Shown here one piece after another: positions 1 through 8,313 of a stretch of 64,000 nucleotides of DNA. A model generated the notes under the pieces. It was not told where the DNA came from. It ran no database searches and worked only from the letters and a program-made list of their open reading frames with translations. A program made the translations under genes and the position numbers. Source of the stretch: Dyella mobilis (GTDB lineage: Bacteria > Pseudomonadota > Gammaproteobacteria > Xanthomonadales > Rhodanobacteraceae); contig NZ_JADIKF010000040.1 in assembly GCF_016904945.1 (NCBI RefSeq), positions 372,001-436,000 of the forward strand, written 5' to 3'. Each line of letters opens with the position of its first letter. The stretch's first letter is position 1.

Positions 1-2
1 TT

Positions 3-104
3 GATCATGGCATCACTTACTGGGGCCAGCTTCGCGCATTGCGCATGACAGACAAGGACATTCGCAACGAGCCGCCCGCCTGGCAAAGAAAGCCCAGGCA
101 ATAA
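3..104 (+). CDS. C-terminal end of an unidentified protein (cut by window start)
   Basis: An open frame with ordinary codon use enters from the left edge and stops at a TAA (102-104), giving about 33 residues containing HGITYWGQLRALRM. I do not recognise the family. It could be a chance frame, but no other frame explains this edge, and the stop is followed by a gap and then a hairpin, as expected at a gene end. Confidence 0.35.
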   Translation, partial: DHGITYWGQLRALRMTDKDIRNEPPAWQRKPRQ

Positions 105-146
105 AGAAAACCCATCACAGGGAAGGAACTCGGATACCGGTTCAGC

Positions 147-171
147 CGTCGATGGCGAAAGGCCATCGACG
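147..171. terminator. Perfect 10-bp inverted repeat between two gene ends
   Basis: CGTCGATGGC (147-156) and GCCATCGACG (162-171) pair around a 5-base loop. It lies between the stop of the left-edge frame and the stop of the minus-strand MocR gene. Neither side has a clear T tract, so a terminator role is inferred from position and stem strength only. Confidence 0.4.
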
Positions 172-174
172 ACT

Positions 175-1653
175 CTAAATGCACGTACTGAGCTTGCGCA
201 CACCTTCGCGGAGCTCGTGCACATTCGCCCCGGAATACCCAAGGATGAGGCCGCTTCTCCCAGGCGACTCAACATAGCACTGGGACAGCGGCCTGGCTGA
301 AATACCCTGCTCTTTTGCCTTGATCGACACCGCCACATCATCTGCGCCCGCTGGGAGCAAGGCCGCCAATTGCATGCCCGCCTGGGTGCCGATCACGTCG
401 AGCCGGTCGCCCACGTATTGGTCGATGGCCTGCAGCAAAGCCGACCGCCGCTCCAGGTACAGCGCGCGCATGCGGCGTATGTGCCTGGCGAAATGTCCTT
501 GGCGGATGAAGTCGGTGAGCGCCACCTGATAAAGCGTGGAAGAAAACGTATCGAGGGCATCCCGAACCGTGGCGAAGGCGGCAACGAGATCCCTGGGCAC
601 CACCACGTAACCCACTCGCAAAGCCGGAAACATCACCTTGCTGAAGGTGCCGACATAAACCACCCGATCGTCGGCATCCATGCCTTGCAGAGATGCAAGC
701 GGACGGCCGCCGAAACGGAACTCGCTGTCGTAGTCGTCTTCGATGATCCAGGCGCCGCTGTGCGAAGCCCAGTTGAGCAGTTGCATGCGTCGCGCGGCGC
801 TCATGGTGACGCCAAGCGGAAATTGATGCGAAGGGGAAATATAGGCAGCCTGTGCGTTGCGGCAAAGACGAATCCCCTCCTCCACGATCAGGCCGTCTTC
901 ATCGACCGGCACCGGAACGATCTCCGCACCCATCGTTCGCAGCGCCTGGCGAGCTCCAGGGTACCCAGGGTCTTCGATCCACACCCGATCGTTTGCATCC
1001 AGCAGAGCATGCGCGCAAATCTGCAGGCCTTGCTGGGAGCCGGTCGTGATGAGTATCTGCGAGGCATCGCAGCGCACGCTGCGCACCGTGCCGAGGTATT
1101 CCGCAATGGCCTCGCGCAGAGGCAGATATCCCATGGAACCGCTGTACACCAGGTGTTCGATCGGCGGTTTGCGTACGTGGTGCTGGATGAGCTTGGACCA
1201 GACCGTCATCGGAAAGTGATCGATGGCCGGCAGCCCGACCCGGAATGCCCCGTGGTTATTTGCCCAGGTCTGTACGAGGCCGCGCATGCCGGCGACGCGC
1301 CGGGCGATTTTTCTTGGTGCGGATGGCGTGACCTCGACTGGCGGCTGGCGCTCCGCGGCACCGGCCGTTTTGGTAGCCTGGCCGGGTATCGAACGCGCCA
1401 CGCAGGTCCCGGCTCCGACGAAGGTCTCCAGATACCCCTCTGCATACAGTTGCTCATAAGCGCTGAGCACCGGCACGCGCGAAATCTTCAGCTCCTTGGC
1501 GAGACTGCGCGTGGAGGGCACCCGCTGCCCGGGGCGCAGGCGGCCGTCAACGATGGCCCGCCGGAACCATTCGGACAATTGGTCGTACATCGGCGTGCTG
1601 CCAGCAGCATCGAGCACGACCGGCGGAAGGAAACCAGCAGAGATCCGTTTCAC
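175..1653 (-). CDS. MocR/PdxR-type GntR-family regulator with aminotransferase fold domain
   Basis: The 492-aa protein has an N-terminal GntR winged helix (about residues 18-85: PMYDQLSEWFRRAI..RPGQRVPSTRSLA) joined by a linker to a class I aminotransferase-like domain. The PLP-lysine region reads YVGTFSKVMFPALRVGYVV. Length and layout are normal for MocR regulators such as PdxR, GabR and TauR, which use PLP as an effector-binding cofactor instead of catalysing transamination. It is divergent from the secreted protein gene at 1770 with a 116-bp shared gap, so it may control that set. The effector is not readable from sequence. Confidence 0.9.
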   Translation of the reverse strand: MKRISAGFLPPVVLDAAGSTPMYDQLSEWFRRAIVDGRLRPGQRVPSTRSLAKELKISRVPVLSAYEQLYAEGYLETFVGAGTCVARSIPGQATKTAGAAERQPPVEVTPSAPRKIARRVAGMRGLVQTWANNHGAFRVGLPAIDHFPMTVWSKLIQHHVRKPPIEHLVYSGSMGYLPLREAIAEYLGTVRSVRCDASQILITTGSQQGLQICAHALLDANDRVWIEDPGYPGARQALRTMGAEIVPVPVDEDGLIVEEGIRLCRNAQAAYISPSHQFPLGVTMSAARRMQLLNWASHSGAWIIEDDYDSEFRFGGRPLASLQGMDADDRVVYVGTFSKVMFPALRVGYVVVPRDLVAAFATVRDALDTFSSTLYQVALTDFIRQGHFARHIRRMRALYLERRSALLQAIDQYVGDRLDVIGTQAGMQLAALLPAGADDVAVSIKAKEQGISARPLSQCYVESPGRSGLILGYSGANVHELREGVRKLSTCI

Positions 1654-1665
1654 GTGGCAACTCCA

Positions 1666-1695
1666 AAGTGGTCATGCCCAATCATACCGAAGTGG
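1666..1695. promoter_or_regulatory. Candidate MocR operator: direct repeat in the divergent gap
   Basis: AAGTGG occurs at 1666-1671 and again at 1690-1695, 24 bp apart, and the second copy also forms an inverted pair with CCACT a few bases downstream. MocR regulators commonly bind direct repeats in the gap next to their own gene. The assignment is inferred from position and spacing. Confidence 0.3.
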
Positions 1696-1769
1696 CTATT
1701 TTCGCCAACCACTGACCGGCCTAACTTTTATCGCAGGCGGCGCCCTGGCCGCTTTCAGGAGGTTCTGCG

Positions 1770-2354
1770 ATGACGAGCTTTCGCAAGGTTCTTTTGTGCG
1801 CGGCATTGGCGATGGCAGGAACGACCTGCGTCAGCCTCCCCACCGACGCCCAGACTGGCAATAAGCCCGCCGCTCCCAGCTATCGCGACGGCTCGCACGA
1901 TTTCGATTTCCACGTCGGCACCTGGCGCACGCACATCAAGACACTCCAGCATCCGCTCTCCGGCTCCCACGACTGGACCGAACTCGATGGCACGGTAACG
2001 GTGCGCAAGATCATGGATGGCAAGGCGGAACTGGAAGAAATCGACGCCAGTGGCCCCAGTGGGCATTTGCAGGGGTTGACGCTGTTTCTGTACAACCCGC
2101 AATCGCACCAATGGAGCCAGACCTTTGCCAGTACAAGCGATGGCACGCTGGAAACGCCGGCGATCGGCGAGTTCAAGGACGGACGTGGCGAGCTGATCGA
2201 CCAGGAACCCTTTAACGGCCGCACGATCCTGGTCCGCAACGCATGGTCGGACATCAAACCCGACTCGCAACGCTTCGAGATAGCGTATTCGGATGACCAC
2301 GGCAAAACCTGGGAACCGAACTTCGTCGCCAACCTGACGCGTATCTCGCGATGA
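1770..2354 (+). CDS. Secreted DUF1579-like protein
   Basis: The 194-aa protein starts with a signal peptide (MTSFRKVLLCAALAMAGTTC, cleavage probably after the TDA-type site near residue 27). The mature part resembles DUF1579: HDFDFHVGTWRT near the start, then alternating strand-like segments ending DHGKTWEPNFV. The start follows AGGAGG at 1757-1762. The stop overlaps the ATG of the barrel gene at 2351 (ATGA), so the two are translationally coupled. The function of the family is unknown; a periplasmic lipocalin-like ligand binder is possible. Confidence 0.7.
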   Translation: MTSFRKVLLCAALAMAGTTCVSLPTDAQTGNKPAAPSYRDGSHDFDFHVGTWRTHIKTLQHPLSGSHDWTELDGTVTVRKIMDGKAELEEIDASGPSGHLQGLTLFLYNPQSHQWSQTFASTSDGTLETPAIGEFKDGRGELIDQEPFNGRTILVRNAWSDIKPDSQRFEIAYSDDHGKTWEPNFVANLTRISR

Positions 2355-3346
2355 ATGCGAGGCGGCGCGCTGGTATCGCAAGTCTGCTGAGTCTGCATGG
2401 CTGCCTCGTGTGGTCATTCCCCGCTTTCGCGCAGACAGCGCCAGCGACGCCGCCCGCTTCGGTCACCGAGGAATCGATGAGCGATGCGTGGTGGACGGGG
2501 CCGATGCTGGCCAATTCAGCCGAAACCCTGCCGCCGGGACACTTTTTGTTCGAGCCCTATCTCTACGATGTGCGCAGCCCGAATACCGACAGCTTCGGCT
2601 CGCGCACCTACATCCTTTATGGCCTGGCCAACCGGCTCTCGGTCGGGCTGATTCCCGTCTTCGGCTACAACCGCCTCGGCAACGGACCGAGCAGTTCCAG
2701 CGTCGGTGTTGGCGACATCACCTTGCAAGCGCAATACCGGCTGACGGAATTCCAGCCGGGCAAGTGGATCCCCACGACAGCCATTCAACTGCAGGAAACC
2801 CTGCCCACCGGCAAGTACGATCAACTGGGCGATCGCCCTGCCGACGGCCTGGGCAGCGGCACCTACACCACCACGTTGGCGATCAACTCACAAATGTATT
2901 TCTGGCTGCCGAATGGCCGCATTTTGCGCATGCGCTTCGATGTATCGGAGGCGTTTTCCAATCACGCACGCGTTCAAGGCGTGAGCGTGTACGGTACCGG
3001 CCAGAACTTCCAGGGCAATGTCAAACCCGGCAACGCGTCGTTCGCCGATTTGTCATTCGAATACAGCCTTACCGAACGATGGGTGCTGGCGCTCGACGCT
3101 ACCTACAGCCACGATGCCAACACGCTCACGGCGGGCGAACAACTGGTTGATCCGGCCGGCGCCATTCCCTACCCACAAAATATGCGGCTGAATTCCGGCT
3201 CCAGCTCGGCCTTTGGATTGGCGCCGGCAGTCGAATACAACTGGTCGTCGGCGATCGGCGTGCTGCTCGGCACGCGTGTCACGTTCGGCGGTCACCATTC
3301 GGTCGATACGGTGACGCCAGCCGTGGCAGTCAACTACGTCTATTGA
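2351..3346 (+). CDS. Outer-membrane beta-barrel protein (MetA-pathway/phenol-degradation-like)
   Basis: The 331-aa protein has a signal peptide (first about 28 residues, ending PAFAQ) and many alternating hydrophobic/polar strands. It opens with the ETLPPGHFLFEPYLY motif typical of the family of transporter-like barrels linked to aromatic degradation and ends in aromatic residues (VAVNYVY), a usual barrel-assembly signal. It is coupled to the upstream secreted gene by an ATGA overlap. The substrate is unknown. It may carry ligands handled by the neighbouring periplasmic proteins. Confidence 0.75.
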   Translation: MNARRRAGIASLLSLHGCLVWSFPAFAQTAPATPPASVTEESMSDAWWTGPMLANSAETLPPGHFLFEPYLYDVRSPNTDSFGSRTYILYGLANRLSVGLIPVFGYNRLGNGPSSSSVGVGDITLQAQYRLTEFQPGKWIPTTAIQLQETLPTGKYDQLGDRPADGLGSGTYTTTLAINSQMYFWLPNGRILRMRFDVSEAFSNHARVQGVSVYGTGQNFQGNVKPGNASFADLSFEYSLTERWVLALDATYSHDANTLTAGEQLVDPAGAIPYPQNMRLNSGSSSAFGLAPAVEYNWSSAIGVLLGTRVTFGGHHSVDTVTPAVAVNYVY

Positions 3347-3502
3347 CCAAAAATCTTTGATCCCGGCTGAACTCGCGCAGCGCAAGATGGTCGATTTTCA
3401 GCGTTGGCAGCACTCCTTTGTTCACCAGGAAGGCCTCCGACACTCACGCGCCCGATACGCCCGGAACGCCAATCTGCATTGCCACGGTTAAGGAGGTCCC
3501 CG

Positions 3503-4267
3503 ATGAAGCTCCACGGTCTGTTTGCTGCCACTTTTGCGCTGGTCGTCCTGGCCGGCGTGCCCGCCAACGCCGTACCGGCACTCCCTTCCTATACCGCGCT
3601 TGCCGTGGCCGATCCGAATCGGCCTGCCGATCAACGGGCACAGGATGCTGAGCGCAAACCAGTCGAAGTCTTGAATTTCACCGGCATCACGCGCGGCTGG
3701 AAGGTGGTCGACCTGATGCCGGGAGCGGGCTATTACACGCGCCTGTTCAGCAAGGTGGTGGGCACCAACGGTGCCGTATATGCCGTGCAGCCGATCGAGA
3801 TGGACAAGGCCGCGCCGAAGAATCTGCCCAAACTGCGCAGCTTTGCGGGCACCTCGATCTATCCCAACGTGACGGTCACGGTGCCGCCGATTGCGCAACT
3901 GAATCTGCCCAAGGGCGTGGATATGGTCTGGACCTCGCAGAATTACCACGATCTGCACGATCCGTTCATGGGCTCGCCGGATATGGCACGTATTAACAAG
4001 GCGATCTACGACGCATTGAAACCGGGCGGCGTTTATATCGTGCTTGATCACGCCGCTGCGGCTGGAACGGGTACGTCCAAGACCGACAGCCTGCATCGCA
4101 TCGATCCGGCCGCCGTGAAGGCGGAAGTCACTGCAGCCGGCTTCGAATTCGTGGGCGAAAGCGACGTGTTGAGCAATCCCGCGGACGACCACACCAAGGC
4201 GATCTTCGACCCGTCGATCAAAGGCCACACGGACAAGTTCATCTACAAGTTCCGCAAGCCGCTGTGA
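3503..4267 (+). CDS. Exported class I SAM-dependent methyltransferase-like protein
   Basis: The chosen ATG follows AGGAGG (3491-3496) and opens a clear signal peptide (MKLHGLFAATFALVVLAGVPANA), giving 254 aa. The mature part has a Rossmann-type motif I variant, VVDLMPGAGYYTRLFSK, and a later ALKPGGVYIVLDH segment typical of methyltransferase strands 4-5. A signal peptide on an apparent SAM enzyme is unusual because SAM is cytoplasmic. Similar exported proteins occur in Xanthomonadales but I know of no defined role. It follows the barrel gene by about 156 bp on the same strand. Confidence 0.75.
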   Translation: MKLHGLFAATFALVVLAGVPANAVPALPSYTALAVADPNRPADQRAQDAERKPVEVLNFTGITRGWKVVDLMPGAGYYTRLFSKVVGTNGAVYAVQPIEMDKAAPKNLPKLRSFAGTSIYPNVTVTVPPIAQLNLPKGVDMVWTSQNYHDLHDPFMGSPDMARINKAIYDALKPGGVYIVLDHAAAAGTGTSKTDSLHRIDPAAVKAEVTAAGFEFVGESDVLSNPADDHTKAIFDPSIKGHTDKFIYKFRKPL

Positions 4268-4288
4268 ACCCGGCTGCCGCCAAGGCTA

Positions 4289-5098
4289 TCAAAGCGCGGC
4301 GGCCAGCGCGGTGAGCCGGTCCAGTTCTTCTTCGTCAAAACCTGCTTCCAGTCGCGCGGGACGATTGAACGGCCCGCGCAGATTGCGCCCCATGTAATCG
4401 CGCAACAAGTCGAGAAAGGTCTCGCGCGGATCGAGGCGATCGCGTTCGCAGCACCAGCGGAACCAGCGCGTGCCGGCTGCGACGTGCGCGACTTCCTCGC
4501 GCAGGATCACGTGCAATATCTCAACGGTCCGCTCATCGCCGACGGCACGCAGGCGTTCAATCATGCCGGGAGTGACATCGAGCCCGCGCGCCTCCAGCAC
4601 GCGCGGTACGAGTGCCATGCGCGCGGTATCGTGATGGGCGGTCTTCTCGGCCATTTCCCACAGTCCGTTGTGCGCGTCGAAATCGCCGTAGGCGTGGCCG
4701 AGTTCGGCCAGCCGGTCGGATAGCAAGGCGAAGTGACGGGCTTCGTCGTTGGCGCAACTGGCCCAGTCGCGGTAGTAGTCGGCGGGCATGCCGCGGAAAC
4801 GGTAGACCGCGTCCCACGCCAAGTTGATGGCGTTGAATTCGATGTGCGCTACCGCGTGCACCAGTGCAGCGCGGCCTTCGGGCGTGCCGAGACCGCGGTG
4901 TGGAACCTGGCGTTGCGGAACGAGTTGCGGACGTTCTGGGCGGCCGGGAGCGCCGATCGTTTCGGATGCTGGTGAGCCGGGATCGGGATGCAGCTCGCCT
5001 GCTTGCAGCAGCGCCCAGGTGGCATGCGTCAGGCGCAGTTTTTCGGCGGGATCGCAGGCGTCCAGGCAGCGTTTGGCGGCGGTGTGGAGGTCGGTCAT
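4289..5098 (-). CDS. DUF455 ferritin-like diiron protein
   Basis: The 269-aa protein is largely helical and carries ferritin-like metal-ligand motifs: HIEFNAINLAWD (about 95-106), NDEARHFALL (about 128-137) and REEVAHV (about 215-221). This is the DUF455 family, usually 250-280 aa and of unknown substrate. It is convergent with the exported methyltransferase gene (21-bp gap) and lies 66 bp downstream of purF on the same strand, separated by a GC-rich hairpin. No signal peptide is present, so it should be cytoplasmic. Confidence 0.85.
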   Translation of the reverse strand: MTDLHTAAKRCLDACDPAEKLRLTHATWALLQAGELHPDPGSPASETIGAPGRPERPQLVPQRQVPHRGLGTPEGRAALVHAVAHIEFNAINLAWDAVYRFRGMPADYYRDWASCANDEARHFALLSDRLAELGHAYGDFDAHNGLWEMAEKTAHHDTARMALVPRVLEARGLDVTPGMIERLRAVGDERTVEILHVILREEVAHVAAGTRWFRWCCERDRLDPRETFLDLLRDYMGRNLRGPFNRPARLEAGFDEEELDRLTALAAAL

Positions 5099-5130
5099 GG
5101 AAGTTATCGCGAGAGCGGCCCCGCACCCTG

Positions 5131-5152
5131 CCCTCTCCCCGAAGGGAGAGGG
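5131..5152. repeat. Palindromic CCCTCTCCC / GGGAGAGGG element
   Basis: A 9-bp perfect stem (5131-5139 with 5144-5152) with a CGAA loop lies between purF and the DUF455 gene. Elements of this type are dispersed in gaps of many Xanthomonadales and other proteobacterial genomes. Here it may also slow or end purF transcription. Only one copy is seen in the window. Confidence 0.55.
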
Positions 5153-5164
5153 GAAAAGCGAAGA

Positions 5165-6640
5165 TCAAGCGCTGCGGCGTGCAGCCTTGGCATCATCCGA
5201 GCGCAGCATCTCGATCTGCTGCAGATAATGCTGATCCAGGCCGGTCACGTATTCGCCGCTGAAGCACGACGTATCGAAATGCTTCAGGTTTTCATTGCCA
5301 TCCTGCACGGCCCAGACCAGATCGTGCAGATCCTGGTAGATCAGCCAGTCGGCGCCCAGCATCTTCTCCACTTCACCGACGGTGTGGCCGGCGGCCACCA
5401 GTTCGGAAGCTGCCGGCATGTCGATGCCGTAGACATTGGGATAGCGCACCGGCGGCGCGGCCGAAGCGAAAAACACGTTTCTGGCACCGGCATCGCGCGC
5501 CATCTGGATGATCTGGCGCGAAGTGGTGCCACGCACGATGGAATCGTCCACCAGCAGCACGTTCTTCTTGCGGAATTCCAGCTCCACCGGATTGAGCTTG
5601 CGGCGCACCGACTTCACGCGTTCGCCCTGCCCCGGCATGATGAAGGTGCGGCCGATGTAGCGATTTTTAACGAAGCCTTCGCGGAACGGCACACCCAGCG
5701 CCTCGGCTAGCGCGCTGGCTGCGGTGCGCGCAGTATCGGGAATCGGGATGACAGCCTCGATGCCATGGTCCGGGCGTTCGCGCAGAATTTTTTCGGCCAG
5801 CTTCTGGCCCATGCGCAAACGCGCCTTGTACACCGACACATTCTCGATCATCGAATCGGGACGGGCCAGGTATACGTATTCGAAGATACACGGTGCGTGC
5901 ACGGCAGCGTCGGCACACATGCGGGTATGCAACTGCCCGTCGTCGGTGATGAACACCGCTTCGCCCGGCGCCACGTCGCGCAGGCGCTTGAAGCCGAGGA
6001 TATCCAGTGCCACCGATTCGGAAGTGACGGCGTATTCGCGGCCTTCCGGCGTGATGCGCTCGCCCAGGACCAGCGGGCGAATGCCGTTGGGATCGCGGAA
6101 TGCCAGCAAACCGTAACCCAGCAGCAAGGCCAGGCAGGCGTAGCCGCCGCGCGCACGCGCGTGCACGCCGGCAACCGCCTTGAAGATGTGATCCGGCGTC
6201 AGCGCCATGCGGTCCTGGATCTGCAGTTCGTGCGCAAGCACGTTGAGCAGCACTTCGGAATCCGAATCGGTGTTGATGTGCCGGCGATCGTCCTCGAACA
6301 TCTCGCGGCGCAAGGTTTCGGTGTTCACCAGGTTGCCGTTGTGCGCGAAGGCAATGCCGTACGGCGAATTCACATAGAACGGCTGCGATTCGGAAGACCC
6401 TTCCGAACCGGCGGTGGGATAACGGCAATGGCCGATGCCGATGCGGCCGCGCAGGCGACTCATCGAGGCCTGGTTGAACACGTCGCGCACCAGGCCGTTG
6501 TCCTTGTGCAGCCGCAGCCGCGCGCCATCCACGGTGGCAATGCCCGCTGCATCCTGCCCGCGATGCTGCAAGACGGTCAGTCCGTCATAAAGCGCCGATG
6601 CCACCTCAGTGGTGCCGACAATACCGATGATTCCGCACAT
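5165..6640 (-). CDS. purF: Amidophosphoribosyltransferase
   Basis: PurF makes 5-phosphoribosylamine from PRPP and glutamine, the first committed step of purine synthesis. The 491-aa protein begins MCGIIGIVG, so Cys2 becomes the N-terminal nucleophile of the glutaminase domain. FAHNGNLVN follows near residue 100. The C-terminal phosphoribosyltransferase domain has the PRPP loop VLLVDDSIVRGTTS (about 365-378). Length is normal. It lies 20 bp downstream of cvpA in the conserved folC-SPOR-cvpA-purF order, so it is probably cotranscribed. Confidence 0.97.
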   Translation of the reverse strand: MCGIIGIVGTTEVASALYDGLTVLQHRGQDAAGIATVDGARLRLHKDNGLVRDVFNQASMSRLRGRIGIGHCRYPTAGSEGSSESQPFYVNSPYGIAFAHNGNLVNTETLRREMFEDDRRHINTDSDSEVLLNVLAHELQIQDRMALTPDHIFKAVAGVHARARGGYACLALLLGYGLLAFRDPNGIRPLVLGERITPEGREYAVTSESVALDILGFKRLRDVAPGEAVFITDDGQLHTRMCADAAVHAPCIFEYVYLARPDSMIENVSVYKARLRMGQKLAEKILRERPDHGIEAVIPIPDTARTAASALAEALGVPFREGFVKNRYIGRTFIMPGQGERVKSVRRKLNPVELEFRKKNVLLVDDSIVRGTTSRQIIQMARDAGARNVFFASAAPPVRYPNVYGIDMPAASELVAAGHTVGEVEKMLGADWLIYQDLHDLVWAVQDGNENLKHFDTSCFSGEYVTGLDQHYLQQIEMLRSDDAKAARRSA

Positions 6641-6660
6641 GGTGTTGCTACCCGTTACTG

Positions 6661-7260
6661 TTAATGCCTTGCGCCGGCCGCGCTCGAAGCTGCAGCCGGA
6701 GAATTCGATTCGTGGGGCGGCAATCCGGCCGGCAGCACGTTTTGCAGATTTTGCAGATGCTCCGGGAGATTGCCTGGCCGCAGGTGCTCACGCACATTGG
6801 GCGGCATCTCCTGCTCGAGCCAGGCGGCCATGCCCTGGAACTGCGGCAGCAAACTCGATTGTTGCCACATCGGCTCACGCGCGAATGACGTGAGGTTCAC
6901 CAGAAAAACCACCAGCGTCACCAGCAATACACCGCGCGCAAAACCGAAAATCATACCGAGCAGGCGATCCGTGCCGCCCAGGCCGGTACCATCCACCAAC
7001 TGATGCAGAACAAACCGCAGCAGTGCGCCGACAATCAGTACGGCGATGAAACAGATGCCGTAGCCGATCAGCAGCCGCAGTATCGGATTTTCGACGCTCC
7101 GGTCGAAATGGGCCGACACCATCGGACCATACCGCCATGCCACCCAGAACGCCGCCACCCAGGTGACCAGCGCCAGTACCTCGGATATGAGGCCGCGCCA
7201 CAGTCCCACAAGGACCGAAAGCCCCAGTATCGCGATGATGATCAGGTCGACCGCGTTCAT
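6661..7260 (-). CDS. cvpA: CvpA family inner-membrane protein
   Basis: The start at 7260 gives MNAVDLIIIAILGLSVLVG, the usual CvpA beginning; a longer frame to 7317 would run into the upstream SPOR gene. The 199-aa protein has four hydrophobic segments (about residues 3-22, 27-45, 64-86 and 100-122) and a proline-rich tail. The family was named for colicin V production, is needed for normal envelope properties, and commonly sits directly before purF, as here. Confidence 0.93.
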   Translation of the reverse strand: MNAVDLIIIAILGLSVLVGLWRGLISEVLALVTWVAAFWVAWRYGPMVSAHFDRSVENPILRLLIGYGICFIAVLIVGALLRFVLHQLVDGTGLGGTDRLLGMIFGFARGVLLVTLVVFLVNLTSFAREPMWQQSSLLPQFQGMAAWLEQEMPPNVREHLRPGNLPEHLQNLQNVLPAGLPPHESNSPAAASSAAGARH

Positions 7261-7282
7261 CCCCTGGGGCTCGTCCGGCAGC

Positions 7283-8227
7283 TCAGTTGGCGCTGACGAC
7301 GTTGCCGTCGAGCCCAAGCTTGGTCTTGATCTGGTCGCGCAGGCTCACCGCATCGCTGCGCTGCGTTTGCGGGCCCGCACGCACGCGCCAGAGTTTTTTG
7401 CCGCCGGCGTTGACCGAATCTACGAAACCGTCAAACCCGCTGGCGCGCAACTTGTCCCGCAGCGCCACCGCGTCAGCCTGACTGCCCATGGCGGCAACCT
7501 GCACCGCCCAGCCGCCGGCCCGCGCCGGACTGCCAGCCGCAGGCGCAGGCACGTCGCCCTGGGGCGTGGTGGCGCCGCTTTCCAGCCGGGCCGGCACGCC
7601 GGGCACCGTCTGCACGATCTTCAGGCGTGCGGCTTCCGCCGCGGCACGGGTCTCGAACGGGCCCGCGCTGACCAGGGTCAGGCTTTTGCCGGCACGCTGG
7701 ATCGACTCGCTGCGAACCGGATAACCCAGGCTGCGCACCCGCTGTGAGAGGCGATTGGCGCCATCCGGCGCGTAGGCGCTGAGGTTGATACTGTAGATGC
7801 CGCGCGCGGCCGTGGCCGGCGGCAGCGCCGGTGCCGGAGTGGTCGGCGGCGGCGCAATGACAGGACGGCTGGCCGCGGCGACCGCTTTCGGAGGCGTGGC
7901 GGGAATGACAGGCTGCGGCGCTGGCGCCGGGATCAGCGGGGCGGTCGAGGCCGGCGCAGGCTGGCTGGCTGTATTTACCGCGGACATGCCGCTGGCAGTG
8001 GGGGCTGCCGTGGTCGCGGGTGCGACCGTGCTGCCTGCCGCGGCGGGTTGGCCGGTGAGGCTGACGGTCTTGGTCTGCAGATCGCGGTCGGGAGCGGCAG
8101 GAATGGCCAGGCTGACCGATTGATCCGTAGCGGCGCTGGTCGACGGCGGCTTGCTGGAGAACATCATCGGCACGAACAGTATGGCCAGAGCAACGAGGAC
8201 GGCAGCTCCCAACAGACGGGTATTCAA
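7283..8227 (-). CDS. SPOR-domain membrane protein (DedD-like)
   Basis: The 314-aa protein has an N-terminal membrane helix (MNTRLLGAAVLVALAILFVP), a long Ala/Pro-rich periplasmic linker, and sporulation-related repeat domains: one with YSINLSAYAPDGANRLSQRV (about 146-165) and a C-terminal one with GGWAVQVAAMGSQADAVALRDKL (split around 240-262). SPOR domains bind denuded septal peptidoglycan, and DedD is a minor division protein. Position between folC and cvpA matches the conserved dedD locus. Two SPOR-like units rather than one is a mild oddity. Confidence 0.88.
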   Translation of the reverse strand: MNTRLLGAAVLVALAILFVPMMFSSKPPSTSAATDQSVSLAIPAAPDRDLQTKTVSLTGQPAAAGSTVAPATTAAPTASGMSAVNTASQPAPASTAPLIPAPAPQPVIPATPPKAVAAASRPVIAPPPTTPAPALPPATAARGIYSINLSAYAPDGANRLSQRVRSLGYPVRSESIQRAGKSLTLVSAGPFETRAAAEAARLKIVQTVPGVPARLESGATTPQGDVPAPAAGSPARAGGWAVQVAAMGSQADAVALRDKLRASGFDGFVDSVNAGGKKLWRVRAGPQTQRSDAVSLRDQIKTKLGLDGNVVSAN

Positions 8228-8313
8228 GATGGACTCCAGACAACCAGCTTGTGCGTGACGGCGGCGATTATACCTGTCCCGGTCGCCCTACATGACGGAA
8301 ATAGGCCAGAAGT

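Noticed and set aside
370..1773. Plus-strand frame opposite the MocR gene
   Set aside because: The minus strand encodes a full GntR plus aminotransferase protein; the plus frame has no family features.
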